From Bifidobacterium catenulatum PV20-2 (lineage in GTDB: Bacteria > Actinomycetota > Actinomycetes > Actinomycetales > Bifidobacteriaceae): a stretch of 64,000 nucleotides of DNA. Position numbers and translations under genes: made by a program. Positions 9,088 through 18,586 of the stretch are shown here, piece after piece (position 1 is the first letter of the stretch; each line of letters starts with the position of its first letter). The notes beneath the pieces are model-generated. The model had not been told where the DNA came from and made no database searches. It was given only the letters and a program-made list of their open reading frames with translations. The DNA lies in contig NZ_CP007456.1 of NCBI RefSeq assembly GCF_000800455.1, forward strand, positions 1,922,001-1,986,000. Reading direction: 5' to 3'.

Positions 9088-9116
9088 TTTGATTCCGGTT
9101 CGGGGACGGTAATCCA

Positions 9117-10238
9117 GTGCCGATTCGTGTAGCCCAAGTCATGGGGAAAATGCTTGGCGGTGGTGTCGAATCCGTAGTGATGAACTACTATCGCCATATC
9201 GACCGCAACAAAGTGCAGTTCGATTTTTTAGTGGATGACGATTCTACCCGCGTTCCAGAAGAGGAAATCAAAGCGTTGGGCGGCCGCGTTTTCCGCATCC
9301 CTCCATACCAGCACCCCCTTCGCTACCACAATGAATTGGTCAGGCTTTTCCGTGAGGAACACTGGCCGATCGTGCACAGCCATATCAACACGCTCAGTGT
9401 ATTCCCATTGTCTGCGGCCAAAAAGGCTGGAGTGCCGGTCCGTATCGCCCACTCACATTCCACGATGGGCAAGGGCGAGTTTGCCAAGAACCTGATGAAG
9501 CTCGCGCTGCGTCCGCTCTCGAACCTTTACACTACAGAACGTTTCGCATGTAGTGAATACGCCGGAAAATGGCTGTTCGGCAGAAACGCTGACTTCACGG
9601 TGATTCCCAACGCCATCGAACTGGAGAAGTTCCATTTCGACCCAGTCCTTCGCCAGGAAACCCGCAAGGAACTCGGCATAGCCGATGACATGTTCCTGAT
9701 TGGCCATGTGGGTCGTTTCATGCCGCAGAAGAATCAGGCTTTCCTTGTCGACGTTCTCGCCAAGCTCCTTCCCCAGAAACCTAACACAATGCTCGCGTTC
9801 GTTGGTGACGGTCCAGACAGGCCAGGCGTACAGCAGCACGCCCAAGAACTCGGCATTGGTGACCACATTCTGTTCTTGGGCCAGCGCACGGACGTCAACC
9901 ACCTTTACCAGGCGTTCGATGCTTTCTGTCTGCCGAGCCGTTATGAAGGTCTGGGCATGGTCGCCATCGAAGCCCAGGTCGCCGAATGCCCCTGCGTCCT
10001 CAGCGATCAGGTTCCGCACGAAGCTGATATTTCCGGAAAAACATCTTTCATAAGCTTGGAAAATAAATCTTCTTGGATTTCAACTGTACTCAACATTTCC
10101 TCGCAAACAGCGAATCGGCAGATTGAAACATCAAATACATGCGCTGAAAAATATGACATTTCAGCTAGTGCGAATCGTCTGACTTTCTTGTACGTAAGCA
10201 GTGCGGAAAGCGCGAATGGGTGGGAGGAAACGCTGTGA
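9117..10238 (+). CDS. GT4 family glycosyltransferase (plus arm, first gene)
   Basis: 373 residues, GT-B fold. MPIRVAQVMGKMLGGGVESV and ANRKVQFDFLV-type N-terminal blocks with PIVHSHINTLSVFPLSAAK, then the C-terminal donor domain with IGHVGRFMPQKN and the E-x7-E region SRYEGLGMVAIEAQ. It resembles EpsF-type retaining transferases. The start is GTG 9117, 29 bp from the right inverted repeat, with a modest GGGGACGG site. It should transfer a hexose to the lipid-linked intermediate of the plus-arm polymer. The downstream GT4 start overlaps its stop (GTGA). Confidence 0.9.
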   Translation: MPIRVAQVMGKMLGGGVESVVMNYYRHIDRNKVQFDFLVDDDSTRVPEEEIKALGGRVFRIPPYQHPLRYHNELVRLFREEHWPIVHSHINTLSVFPLSAAKKAGVPVRIAHSHSTMGKGEFAKNLMKLALRPLSNLYTTERFACSEYAGKWLFGRNADFTVIPNAIELEKFHFDPVLRQETRKELGIADDMFLIGHVGRFMPQKNQAFLVDVLAKLLPQKPNTMLAFVGDGPDRPGVQQHAQELGIGDHILFLGQRTDVNHLYQAFDAFCLPSRYEGLGMVAIEAQVAECPCVLSDQVPHEADISGKTSFISLENKSSWISTVLNISSQTANRQIETSNTCAEKYDISASANRLTFLYVSSAESANGWEETL

Positions 10239-11509
10239 ATCCTCATGTTGCTGTAATCACTTCAGGTTATTTGCCAGTGCCTAACGTTCTCGGCGGAGCT
10301 GTCGAAGCGCTGGACATGATGATGGTTCAAGAGAATGAGAAAACTCCTAATTTTGATTTCACTGTTTTTTCTTCTTGGGCACCCGGCGTAGATCAGATAG
10401 CGCGTAAAGGTAATTTCAAGCACACTGATTTCTGCTTTATCAAGACGCCATTGCTGGTTTGCGCAGTGGATCATTGCATTTATTGGGCAGCCAAGCATGT
10501 GCTTCACAAGAAGAAGCTCATGAGCTATCGATATATTGCGCAACGCCTGTGGTATATCAACAAGGTTTCCAAGAAACTCGCACAGCCCACAAAGAATGGC
10601 AGTCCGGCTTTCGACAAAGTAATGATCGAAAACCACGCCACGCTGTTCATGACCATGCAGAAGCACGGCAATTCCGAACGATATGCGGAAAAAGTGTATT
10701 ACCACCTGCATAACGAAGTTCTTAATGATTTCGGCTGCATTAAAGAAATTTCCAAAGTCAAAAAAATACTTGGAGTTTCCAAATATATTGTTGACACGCT
10801 TGACACGTATTTAAGAGAGCATGGTGAGCCTGGTCTGCGCGAAGATCAGAAAGCTGTATGGCGTAATGGCGTCGACACAAGCCGGTTTGGCTCGGAAGAG
10901 GCTAATAGCAAGGCGATTGAATTTCGAAAGAAATTCAATATAGCCGAAAATGATATTGTTTTCCTGTTTTCCGGGCGCCTTACTCCGGAAAAAGGCGCCG
11001 AGGAACTATTGAAAGCGTTTACTGAAGTAGCGCAGAAAGTTCCCAATGCCAAGCTGGTTGTTGCCGGGGCTTTCTTCTTTAATTCAAATATCATAAGTCC
11101 ATTCGAACAGAAACTTCGTGATCTGGCGTCGAATCCAACTGTAAAGAATCGAATTATCTTTACTGGTTTCGTGAATTATGAGGATATGCCCGCCATTTAC
11201 GCCATGTCTGATATTTGCGTGCTGCCGTCAATTTGGGACGATCCAGCACCCCTCGCGGTAATCGAAAGCTTGGTTTCTGGTAAGCCGCTCATCACCACTC
11301 GTTCCGGAGGCATCCCCGAATACGCCGATGCACAGTCAGCCATCATCCTTGAACGTAGCGATCAACTTGTTGGAAAACTCGCCAAATCAATGGTCAAACT
11401 TGCGACAGATATAAAAGCATATCAATCAATGGCGTCATACGAAGGTTCGATACGCACCAAGCTTGATGAAAAGGCTTATACGGCAAGTCTGTCTGAACTA
11501 ATGAGGTAA
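10235..11509 (+). CDS. GT4 family glycosyltransferase (plus arm)
   Basis: About 424 residues. I take GTG 10235, which overlaps the previous stop and has GGGAGGA six bases upstream; a GTG at 10220 is possible. The N-terminal block is HVAVITSGYLPVPNVLGGAV and the C-terminal domain has FLFSGRLTPEKGAEEL, CVLPSIWDDPAPLAVIESL and ITTRSGGIPEY, all standard for GT4 enzymes. Middle gene of the plus operon. Confidence 0.9.
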   Translation: MNPHVAVITSGYLPVPNVLGGAVEALDMMMVQENEKTPNFDFTVFSSWAPGVDQIARKGNFKHTDFCFIKTPLLVCAVDHCIYWAAKHVLHKKKLMSYRYIAQRLWYINKVSKKLAQPTKNGSPAFDKVMIENHATLFMTMQKHGNSERYAEKVYYHLHNEVLNDFGCIKEISKVKKILGVSKYIVDTLDTYLREHGEPGLREDQKAVWRNGVDTSRFGSEEANSKAIEFRKKFNIAENDIVFLFSGRLTPEKGAEELLKAFTEVAQKVPNAKLVVAGAFFFNSNIISPFEQKLRDLASNPTVKNRIIFTGFVNYEDMPAIYAMSDICVLPSIWDDPAPLAVIESLVSGKPLITTRSGGIPEYADAQSAIILERSDQLVGKLAKSMVKLATDIKAYQSMASYEGSIRTKLDEKAYTASLSELMR

Positions 11510-11516
11510 AAAACGC

Positions 11517-12932
11517 TTGGAAAAATATAAGAAACTTCTTGCCAATATTGGCATTTTTACTCTTAATGCAGTTGCGACTAAGCTCATGGCATTTCTTTTG
11601 ATGCCACTGTATACGCTCTACTTTTCCACTGATGAATACGGCATTATGGACATGGCGGTCATCATGACTAACATGTTATTTCCATTGCTGACAATGTTAA
11701 TTAGTGAGGGCATGCTACGGTACGCGCTTGAAGACAAAGAGCATATTTCCTTTTATGTCACGGAATCTTTTGTCGTCATGCTCCTTAGTTGCGTGATTTT
11801 AGCGCTTCTACTTCCATTATTTGACTTGTCTTTTTTTGGCGGTCTAGGGCAGTATAAACTCTGGTTCCTATTGTCTTATATGGCGATGGGGTTTCCCACT
11901 GTAATGAGCACCGTTGCACGCGCATTGGACCAGACCAAACTTATGAGCTATGCGTCCATTCTCTCGGCCATCGTCATGGGAGTGTTGGCGTATGTATTGA
12001 TCGCTGTCATGAAGCTCGGGCTCATGGGTTATTTTTACTCATATATTATCGGCAATGGATTATCGATATTCGTTTACATTCTCTTAGGGAAGCAATACCG
12101 ATATGTCAATTTCCATGAGTGGAGGAATGGTTTTCCCCTTCGCAAGCAGCTCTGGAAATACTCAATTCCGTTAGCCCCTAATGCGCTTTGCGATCAGATT
12201 CAGACGGTGGGAAGTAGGCTGATTATTACTGGCGTCTTGGGAATCTCATCATCTGGCTTATATGCGTCGGCATCAAAAATTCCGAATCTGCTCAACACAG
12301 TACAGCAGATCATCCAACTCGCTTGGCAGCTATCTACTTTCCAAGAGTTCAAAAACAAAGGTCTCAAGCATTTTTATGATGTAATTTGGAAGGTTTATCA
12401 GGCATTAATGTCTTTGGCGAGCTCTGCTGTAATTCTTTTTTCTCCAGTTCTTGCCATGTTACTAATGCAAAAACAATTTTACGACGCCTGGCCATTGATC
12501 TCAGTTCTCGTAGTGGCATTCTATTTAAGTTCCATAAATTCTTTCCTTGGCACTATTTATCAAGCTTTCATGGAAACCAAGCCATTACTCACTGCAGCAT
12601 TACTCGGAGCTTTAATCTGTATCGCTTTTACCGCGTGTTTTGTGCATTCGTTGGGTATAACCGCAGCAACTTTCGGTGTTCTTATCAGTAGTTTTCTGAT
12701 CTTTATTGTTCGATCAATCGATATACGCCGGCTGCTTCGAGTGGATATGCGTCCTTTATCCACAGCTATCACTGTGATGCTGCTCACTGTTCAGTCCATA
12801 GTGACCCTGAATCAATACGATCACTATCTATTCTGGTCATCGATTTGTCTGTTGCTTATTGCATTCGTGCAATGTTATGAACTTAAACCTCTTGTTACTC
12901 TGATATTCACAAGGAGAAAGTACACAGCATGA
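11517..12932 (+). CDS. wzx: Second Wzx-type flippase (plus arm)
   Basis: 471 residues and about 12-14 membrane segments. It starts NIGIFTLNAVATKLMAFLLM with YTLYFSTDEYGIMDMAVIM, a Wzx/MOP signature. The start is TTG 11517 after GAGGT. The presence of a second full-length flippase in the other arm implies that each arm exports its own repeat unit. The stop overlaps the next start (ATGA). Confidence 0.88.
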   Translation: MEKYKKLLANIGIFTLNAVATKLMAFLLMPLYTLYFSTDEYGIMDMAVIMTNMLFPLLTMLISEGMLRYALEDKEHISFYVTESFVVMLLSCVILALLLPLFDLSFFGGLGQYKLWFLLSYMAMGFPTVMSTVARALDQTKLMSYASILSAIVMGVLAYVLIAVMKLGLMGYFYSYIIGNGLSIFVYILLGKQYRYVNFHEWRNGFPLRKQLWKYSIPLAPNALCDQIQTVGSRLIITGVLGISSSGLYASASKIPNLLNTVQQIIQLAWQLSTFQEFKNKGLKHFYDVIWKVYQALMSLASSAVILFSPVLAMLLMQKQFYDAWPLISVLVVAFYLSSINSFLGTIYQAFMETKPLLTAALLGALICIAFTACFVHSLGITAATFGVLISSFLIFIVRSIDIRRLLRVDMRPLSTAITVMLLTVQSIVTLNQYDHYLFWSSICLLLIAFVQCYELKPLVTLIFTRRKYTA

Positions 12933-13966
12933 ATACTAATCCATCTGCCATGCCTGAGAAATCTCGCACTGATGATCTTCCCTTGATTTCAGTGATTGTT
13001 CCTGTGTACAAGGTTGAACGTTATCTCGACCGTTGCGTACAGTCAATTGTCGATCAAACATATCGAAACTTGGAAATCATTCTGGTCGACGATGGCTCTC
13101 CGGACGCTTGCTCTGATATGTGTGATGCTTGGGCAGCAAAAGATCATAGAATTCGCGTCATTCATCAGGAGAACCGAGGATTAGGTGCCGCTCGGAATAG
13201 CGGAATCAGAATTAGTACCGGAGAGCTTATCGGTTTTGTTGATTCCGATGATTGGCTAGAACCGACTATGTATGAAATCCTATATCATTCTCTCACCAAA
13301 GAAAACGCTGACACCTCCATGATCGCCGATATTTTGGAATATCCTAATGGACGACAAATATACCTTTATCAGCCTGATTTACATCTGGTAATGACCACTT
13401 CAGAATCCTTTAAATACATTAATCTGCCAGGTTATTCGACAATCTCAGCTTGGAGCAAGCTCATCAAACGTTCCGCTCTAGGAAATATTCGTTTCCCAGA
13501 AGGGTGCACTGGCGAAGATTGGCAATTCACCTACGATATACTCGCAGCAAGCGCGCGAACTACTTTTGATTCAACGCCGCAGTACCATTATCGACAAGTT
13601 GCAGGAAGTCTCTCTAACACAAGCACAAATTTCAATTTTGCTGGCTACGAAGCTACCAGGAATATGGTGAAACTGGTACGTCAAAGATTCCCTGAACAAC
13701 TTTCCTTTGCGTTGTATGGACAGATGAGAAGCATGGTGAGTCTTTATGATCAGGCTCTTGTCACAGGGCATGCCAAAGAACGGCAATGGCGAGATTTCGT
13801 GAAAGACACTCGCGCTTTCATCAGGCAAAACATAAAAGCTATTACTGAATCCGTAACGCTCCCTCATGGGCGTCGCTTACAGCTCAAACTCATGGCCATC
13901 TCTCCAACGCTTTATGACGTGTTCTTCCTACTTTATAAGCGCATTCATCCGGAACGGAGCAAATGA
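12929..13966 (+). CDS. GT2 family glycosyltransferase (plus arm)
   Basis: 345 residues with a GT-A fold: PLISVIVPVYKVERYLDRCV, ILVDDGSPDACS, NRGLGAARNSGI and the metal-binding FVDSDDWLEP. Typical of single-addition EPS glycosyltransferases acting on the cytoplasmic face. Coupled to wzx by a 4-base overlap. Confidence 0.9.
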   Translation: MNTNPSAMPEKSRTDDLPLISVIVPVYKVERYLDRCVQSIVDQTYRNLEIILVDDGSPDACSDMCDAWAAKDHRIRVIHQENRGLGAARNSGIRISTGELIGFVDSDDWLEPTMYEILYHSLTKENADTSMIADILEYPNGRQIYLYQPDLHLVMTTSESFKYINLPGYSTISAWSKLIKRSALGNIRFPEGCTGEDWQFTYDILAASARTTFDSTPQYHYRQVAGSLSNTSTNFNFAGYEATRNMVKLVRQRFPEQLSFALYGQMRSMVSLYDQALVTGHAKERQWRDFVKDTRAFIRQNIKAITESVTLPHGRRLQLKLMAISPTLYDVFFLLYKRIHPERSK

Positions 13967-13969
13967 AAA

Positions 13970-14680
13970 ATGAACATTAAACAACTTGCGATGCGGTTAG
14001 TTTATGGCCACAAGTCTTCATCGGAACAATACGTATCATGGCTCCGAAGCCAGGGAGTGCGCGTGGGGCAGCATGTGCATCTATATACGCCATGGTCCAT
14101 CAGAATCGACACTCAGAGACCCTGGATGATTGAAATTGGTGATAACGTGCATATCACGGCAGATTGCTCCATTTTGCAGCATGACTATAGTTGGGCGGTA
14201 GTACAACGTATTACGGGTGAAGTGCTGGGGTCATGTGGGACGGTTCATATTGGCAATAATGTTTTTATCGGTCAAAAGTCGTTGATTCTCAAAGGAGCTG
14301 AGATCGGGGACAACACCATCATTGGAGCTGGCAGTGTGGTGACTGGCCGTTTAGAAGGAAACGCTGTATATGCCGGCACTCCGGCACAGAAAATCTCTTC
14401 TTTGGAAGCATATATCGATAAACGTCGCAAACTCCAGTTGAATGAAGTCGTGTCATTGGTACGCGAGTACGAGCGGACATATGGAAAGCGGCCGCCCAAA
14501 AAGTTACTTCGGGAATTCTTTTGGCTGTTTGAGCCTAGGGATACTCAGTTGAACGAGGCATTCCAAAAGGTCCTCCAGCTTGATAACAATACCGAACGTT
14601 CATGGCAAGCGTTTGCGCAAAGTGAACCTATATTTAGCAGCTATGAAGCATTGCTCGAATACGTTGAATCAAATTCTTAA
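13970..14680 (+). CDS. Hexapeptide-repeat O-acetyltransferase
   Basis: 236 residues. The middle is a left-handed beta-helix with hexapeptide turns (IEIGDNVHITADCSI, VHIGNNVFIGQKSLIL, GAEIGDNTIIGAGSVVTG, VYAGTPAQKISS) of the maltose/galactoside acetyltransferase type. A C-terminal helical extension of about 90 residues is not part of the core fold. It probably acetylates a sugar of the plus-arm repeat unit with acetyl-CoA in the cytosol. Confidence 0.88.
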   Translation: MNIKQLAMRLVYGHKSSSEQYVSWLRSQGVRVGQHVHLYTPWSIRIDTQRPWMIEIGDNVHITADCSILQHDYSWAVVQRITGEVLGSCGTVHIGNNVFIGQKSLILKGAEIGDNTIIGAGSVVTGRLEGNAVYAGTPAQKISSLEAYIDKRRKLQLNEVVSLVREYERTYGKRPPKKLLREFFWLFEPRDTQLNEAFQKVLQLDNNTERSWQAFAQSEPIFSSYEALLEYVESNS

Positions 14681-15061
14681 CAGCTGGCGCCGTGAAAGGG
14701 GCTTTCATGAAAAGCGCAATCACTTCTTGCACCGTTACCTGCAGCAGGTCACAAACTCACGCATGCTTGACCTGCTGGAATCTCTGACATCAAAAAGACA
14801 GGCATGTTCCAGTGACGATCTGCTGAGCGACCATATCGCCTATGCACAGCCGAATATTTTACCCACTTCATTACGTAAACAGTCGTCAGCTTATTTGCAC
14901 AGCAGCGTATTGGAACCACTAGATCAGCGTTAATCAAGAATCTAAAGGAATGCCATTATGAATTGGAAGAGCACTGTAGAACAGCGGATGCCAAAGCCGC
15001 TTATCGCTCCTCTCAAAAATTTGCGCGATCAGATGGTCGCATAATCAGCAAGGAGTCTTCC
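14642..15061 (+). pseudogene. Intergenic stretch with probable glycosyltransferase remnant and a 28-aa ORF
   Basis: No full gene fits between the acetyltransferase and wzy. A 97-codon frame from ATG 14642 to TAA 14933 has no ribosome site. In another frame, ATG 14708 has a good AAAGGGG site and reads MKSAITSCTVTCSRSQT, like the first strand of a GT2 enzyme, then stops after 27 codons; LLESLTS continues in the first frame. This pattern suggests a GT2 gene broken by frameshifts and truncation. At 14958-15044 a 28-codon ORF (start MNWKSTVEQR) follows AAAGGA. Low confidence in any product. Confidence 0.35.
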
Positions 15062-16303
15062 ATGGACGCACTCTATGTTTTCATTACTACATCATTACCC
15101 AAAGCTGGAGCGCAAGTTTCCGGATTGCCATTGACACTGAATTTGCTGCTTACTGCATATGTAATTCTTCGTCAACCAAACCGAACTTTATTGATGATTC
15201 AACGATTCCGCGGACTAACCGTAGCCTATGGAACGTTGTTCATATTTGGTGTGCTGTCCATACTGATGGCCCTGGCTCAAGGGATGGAGGCATATACTCT
15301 TTCGCAAATGATTATTGTCGTGGGATCGCCTTTGGTCGGTGTCGCTGCGACAAGAATGTCAAGCAGACAGTTCAGCAGAATCATCATCTGCTCCATGTTT
15401 ATCGTTAATCTGTATGGCATTATCCAGTTTGCTATAGGTATAGAGAATTGTGCGGTAGCGGGTATCACATACACATTAGGGCAGGACTTTACGGATAAAG
15501 CCATTGGATTTCACGCAGATGGAACAGTAGAGAAGATACCATCAACCTATCAAAGCGGCAGTTCACTAGGAATTTTTAACGTCCTAGGAGTGTCCTTTCT
15601 CTTGTCGAACTACCAGGATTCGTCAATTTGGAAATATATGCGATACGTTGCACTTGGTCTTGGACTAGTAGGAGTTATGCTTAGCGGTTCACGATCCATT
15701 CAGATTCCTTTCATTCTACTTTTAATCATTTTCCTTATACAGTTTGTTAAACAACTACCCCCACGCAAACGAAGCATGACTTTGGGCGTCGGAGGAATTG
15801 CACTAGCAATTGGAGCCGTATGCCTTTGCGCCCAGCAAACCATCGTCGATCGTTTTTTTGATCGCCTTGTTAACCAGACCTTAGCCGACAAAACAGCGAG
15901 CGGCAGAACTGAACAATGGTCACAGAGTTTTGAAGTTATTTCACAAATGAACGGCTGGCAACTACTCAGGCAGATTATGTTTGGGCAGAATCCTCATACT
16001 GATGTCGTAGGCGAAGGATTACCGAAGTTCTTTTTTATGTTTGGCATTGTTTCGACAATGGCATTTTATGGTGGATTGCTATATATTATTCGGTGCTGTT
16101 GGCAATGCCGTAGGAGTCGCACCGTTGCACTTGGGATTCTTTGTGTTTTCTGCGCTTTTTGCGTGGATCGATCATTTAATTATCCACCTAATATCATGAA
16201 TGTTTCATTATTTGCAGCAGCTGTGCTAAAAAACCACTCTTTCACAAATTCTAGTGAACAAAGACTGCGGAATACTGCAATTAAATCATTGATAAATGAT
16301 TAG
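15062..16303 (+). CDS. wzy: Second Wzy/O-antigen-ligase-like polymerase (plus arm)
   Basis: 413 residues from ATG 15062, chosen because AAGGAG lies six bases upstream (a longer frame starts at 14963). About ten to twelve membrane segments with a polar periplasmic-side loop, and the motif VMLSGSRSIQIPFILLLII. It fits the Wzy_C/O-antigen polymerase group. With the flippase at 11517 it completes a Wzx/Wzy set for the plus arm. Confidence 0.82.
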   Translation: MDALYVFITTSLPKAGAQVSGLPLTLNLLLTAYVILRQPNRTLLMIQRFRGLTVAYGTLFIFGVLSILMALAQGMEAYTLSQMIIVVGSPLVGVAATRMSSRQFSRIIICSMFIVNLYGIIQFAIGIENCAVAGITYTLGQDFTDKAIGFHADGTVEKIPSTYQSGSSLGIFNVLGVSFLLSNYQDSSIWKYMRYVALGLGLVGVMLSGSRSIQIPFILLLIIFLIQFVKQLPPRKRSMTLGVGGIALAIGAVCLCAQQTIVDRFFDRLVNQTLADKTASGRTEQWSQSFEVISQMNGWQLLRQIMFGQNPHTDVVGEGLPKFFFMFGIVSTMAFYGGLLYIIRCCWQCRRSRTVALGILCVFCAFCVDRSFNYPPNIMNVSLFAAAVLKNHSFTNSSEQRLRNTAIKSLIND

Positions 16304-16350
16304 CAAAATCTTTTAAAACAACCAAAAGAAATATGTCGCTAAGGAGTGAA

Positions 16351-17340
16351 ATGAAAAAATGCGTTCTCATTTTACCATATTTTGGTAAATTTAATAATTA
16401 TTTTCCTTTTTTCTTAAAATCATTCTCAAAGAACACTGACTACGATATCCTTATCATTACCGACAATACGGAAAAATATCACTACCCACAGAACGTGAAA
16501 ATACTTCCGTACACCCTAGACGATTTCAGACGCAACGCAGAATCAAAACTCGGCTTTGCTCCATGCATCCCTAAGCCTTACAAGCTATGTGATTACAAGC
16601 CGGCATATGGCTTTCTATTCGAGGAATATATCAAAGATTATCAATACTGGGGGCATTGTGATTGCGACCTCATATTCGGCGATCTCAATCGACTCTTAAC
16701 TCCTATCCTTCAGAAAGATTATGACAAAATCTTCGCCGCAGGTCATTTAACCATATATCGCAATAATTATGATAATAACCGTTTATTCATGAGTCAATTC
16801 AGAGGAAGATACTTATATCGCGAAGCTTTCCTTACAGATAAAATATATGCTTTTGACGAAGATTATCGCGGTAAGAAGTACCCTGACTCATTAAACATTC
16901 ATTCGATTTTCTTGGATCAGGGAAAGAAAATATACTCTACGGATATGGCATTCAGCGCTGCACCCGGTAAAGCTGAACTTACCCGCGCTGCTTATCAGCC
17001 TTCCTTGCGAGCGTTCAAGAGAGAAGAAACCAGAAAATCAAGGTTTTACTGGGATGACGGAAGGATCATAGAGCTTAGTCTTTCAAAGAATTCAGACGCT
17101 CTTCAGAGAAGAGAATACATCTATATTCATTTACAGTCGCGGTCCATGAAACCGCTCAAAAACATAGATTCAGAGCCCATCGAAATCCGCGCAACGTCAT
17201 TCCGCCCCGTCACCAAGCTTCCCTCCAACGCAAAGGAAATGCATGTCGCCGAGATGATGCTTCCGAATACGTACTGGCTGCGGTTTTATGGAACCAAAAT
17301 ACTACGCAAGCTAAAAAGAACTCTCAAGAGTCTTAACTAG
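16351..17340 (+). CDS. DUF6625-type glycosyltransferase-like protein
   Basis: About 329 residues from ATG 16351 (AAGGAG upstream; ATG 16333 is weaker). KKCVLILPYFGKFNNYFPFF, YWGHCDCDLIFGDLN (a DxD-like metal site) and CDYKPAYGFLFEEYI match the family of EPS proteins annotated DUF6625, thought to be GT-A sugar transferases. Cytosolic. AT-rich like the two wzy genes. Function inferred from motif and context. Confidence 0.75.
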   Translation: MKKCVLILPYFGKFNNYFPFFLKSFSKNTDYDILIITDNTEKYHYPQNVKILPYTLDDFRRNAESKLGFAPCIPKPYKLCDYKPAYGFLFEEYIKDYQYWGHCDCDLIFGDLNRLLTPILQKDYDKIFAAGHLTIYRNNYDNNRLFMSQFRGRYLYREAFLTDKIYAFDEDYRGKKYPDSLNIHSIFLDQGKKIYSTDMAFSAAPGKAELTRAAYQPSLRAFKREETRKSRFYWDDGRIIELSLSKNSDALQRREYIYIHLQSRSMKPLKNIDSEPIEIRATSFRPVTKLPSNAKEMHVAEMMLPNTYWLRFYGTKILRKLKRTLKSLN

Positions 17341-17407
17341 TTAACAATTACGCAGACGCCTTTCTGCGCCTTTTCCAATTAGCCCTTCATCTGAGAGGTA
17401 CACCCGT

Positions 17408-18499
17408 ATGAGCCAAACCAACATGACACAAATCACTCCGATACAACACCAATCAACGCGTATTGCGTGGATTGACATTGCTCGCGCTGTAGCCATGGTG
17501 CTCGTATTTACAGGGCATCTTGGTACAAGCTGGTTTCCACAGCTAGAGCCATTGACGACTGCTATATACACTTTCCATATGCCCCTGTTCTTCTTGCTCA
17601 GCGGGTTATTCTTCAAGCCAACTATCGACCTGTTGACACTAATAGCTAAACGAGCTCGGACCTTGCTGGTCCCTTATTATGTGTTTTCGGTATTCGCACT
17701 GGCCGCGCCCATTGTAAAATTACTGCGTCCTTCGTTATATCAGGCCGCTGGAAAATCCACTGATTCGAATCCTTTTGAAGCTATTGTCGCCATCCTCTTT
17801 GCGCAAGGCAATGCAGGATTATGGTTCCTTTGGTCATTGTTCGTAGGTACCCTTTGCCTGTGGATTACGGTGCGAGCCGTCCGTTCCAACAGGCTAGCGT
17901 TGACCATAGTACTGTTGGCATATCTTGTTGTCGACTGTTTCCTTAAAGGCTATCCTGTGGTGGCTCAGATTCCTTTCCAATTAGGCAAAATCTTCGAGGC
18001 CACAGCCTACGTTGGCTTCGGATATCTTGTCGCTCAAACTTGTGATATTCGAGGCTGGGATCAGTTGAGCATAAATCGCAAGCTTGGCGTATTCGGAATC
18101 ACCACTGTGATATTCCTAATCCTTGAACACTGCTCAACGGCGCAGCCCATAACAAGTGGAGTAATGCTTAACGCACTGCTGCTGCTCACCACATTCTCAG
18201 GTATAGCTATGGCGATTTCTTTCAGTTTATTATTGCCAGAAATGCGATGCTTCGCCACTATCGGCCGAGACAGTCTGGTTTTTTATGCTCTGAATGATAT
18301 TGTTCTCAAAACGATTAAATTTGCCTTATTCTCCGTCGCACATATTCCAGTAGCTACTTTGCCATTTGCCGGGCAGCTTTTTACCGGAATCCTGGTGCTC
18401 ATCATGGCGATGACGATTTGCTATGCTCTCAACGCTTTTGTTCAACGATATATGCGCTGGGCTATCGGCGATTTTAGTCGACACGTCATGGCTGAATGA
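17408..18499 (+). CDS. Acyltransferase_3 family O-acyltransferase (intact)
   Basis: 363 residues, about ten membrane segments. RIAWIDIARAVAMVLVFTGH and YTFHMPLFFLLSGLFF are the family hallmarks. It is the closest intact relative of the interrupted gene at 992-2025 and has ordinary codons (no G run) at the position where that gene carries its tract. The start ATG 17408 follows GAGAGGT. It probably O-acetylates the plus-arm polymer. Confidence 0.88.
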   Translation: MSQTNMTQITPIQHQSTRIAWIDIARAVAMVLVFTGHLGTSWFPQLEPLTTAIYTFHMPLFFLLSGLFFKPTIDLLTLIAKRARTLLVPYYVFSVFALAAPIVKLLRPSLYQAAGKSTDSNPFEAIVAILFAQGNAGLWFLWSLFVGTLCLWITVRAVRSNRLALTIVLLAYLVVDCFLKGYPVVAQIPFQLGKIFEATAYVGFGYLVAQTCDIRGWDQLSINRKLGVFGITTVIFLILEHCSTAQPITSGVMLNALLLLTTFSGIAMAISFSLLLPEMRCFATIGRDSLVFYALNDIVLKTIKFALFSVAHIPVATLPFAGQLFTGILVLIMAMTICYALNAFVQRYMRWAIGDFSRHVMAE

Positions 18500-18514
18500 G
18501 AAAGACGCAAGATC

Positions 18515-18571
18515 CTCTAAGCGTATGCACAGTCCATATTCGTGTGAAACGAACTGTGCATACGCTTAGAG
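18515..18571. repeat. Perfect 19-bp inverted repeat with 19-nt loop
   Basis: CTCTAAGCGTATGCACAGT at 18515-18533 pairs without mismatch with 18553-18571. It lies in the 87-bp gap between two acyltransferase genes and ends 15 bp before the next ATG. There is no U-run, so a simple terminator is unlikely. It could be a processing/attenuation hairpin of the following phase-variable gene or a recombination site. Confidence 0.85.
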
Positions 18572-18586
18572 AAGAGAGCTGGGAAG

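Noticed and set aside
8683..9142. ORFs inside the segment between the EPS arms
   Set aside because: Frames on both strands (for example 8683-8967 minus, 8886-9092 plus) run across the inverted repeats, lack ribosome sites and show no family motif.
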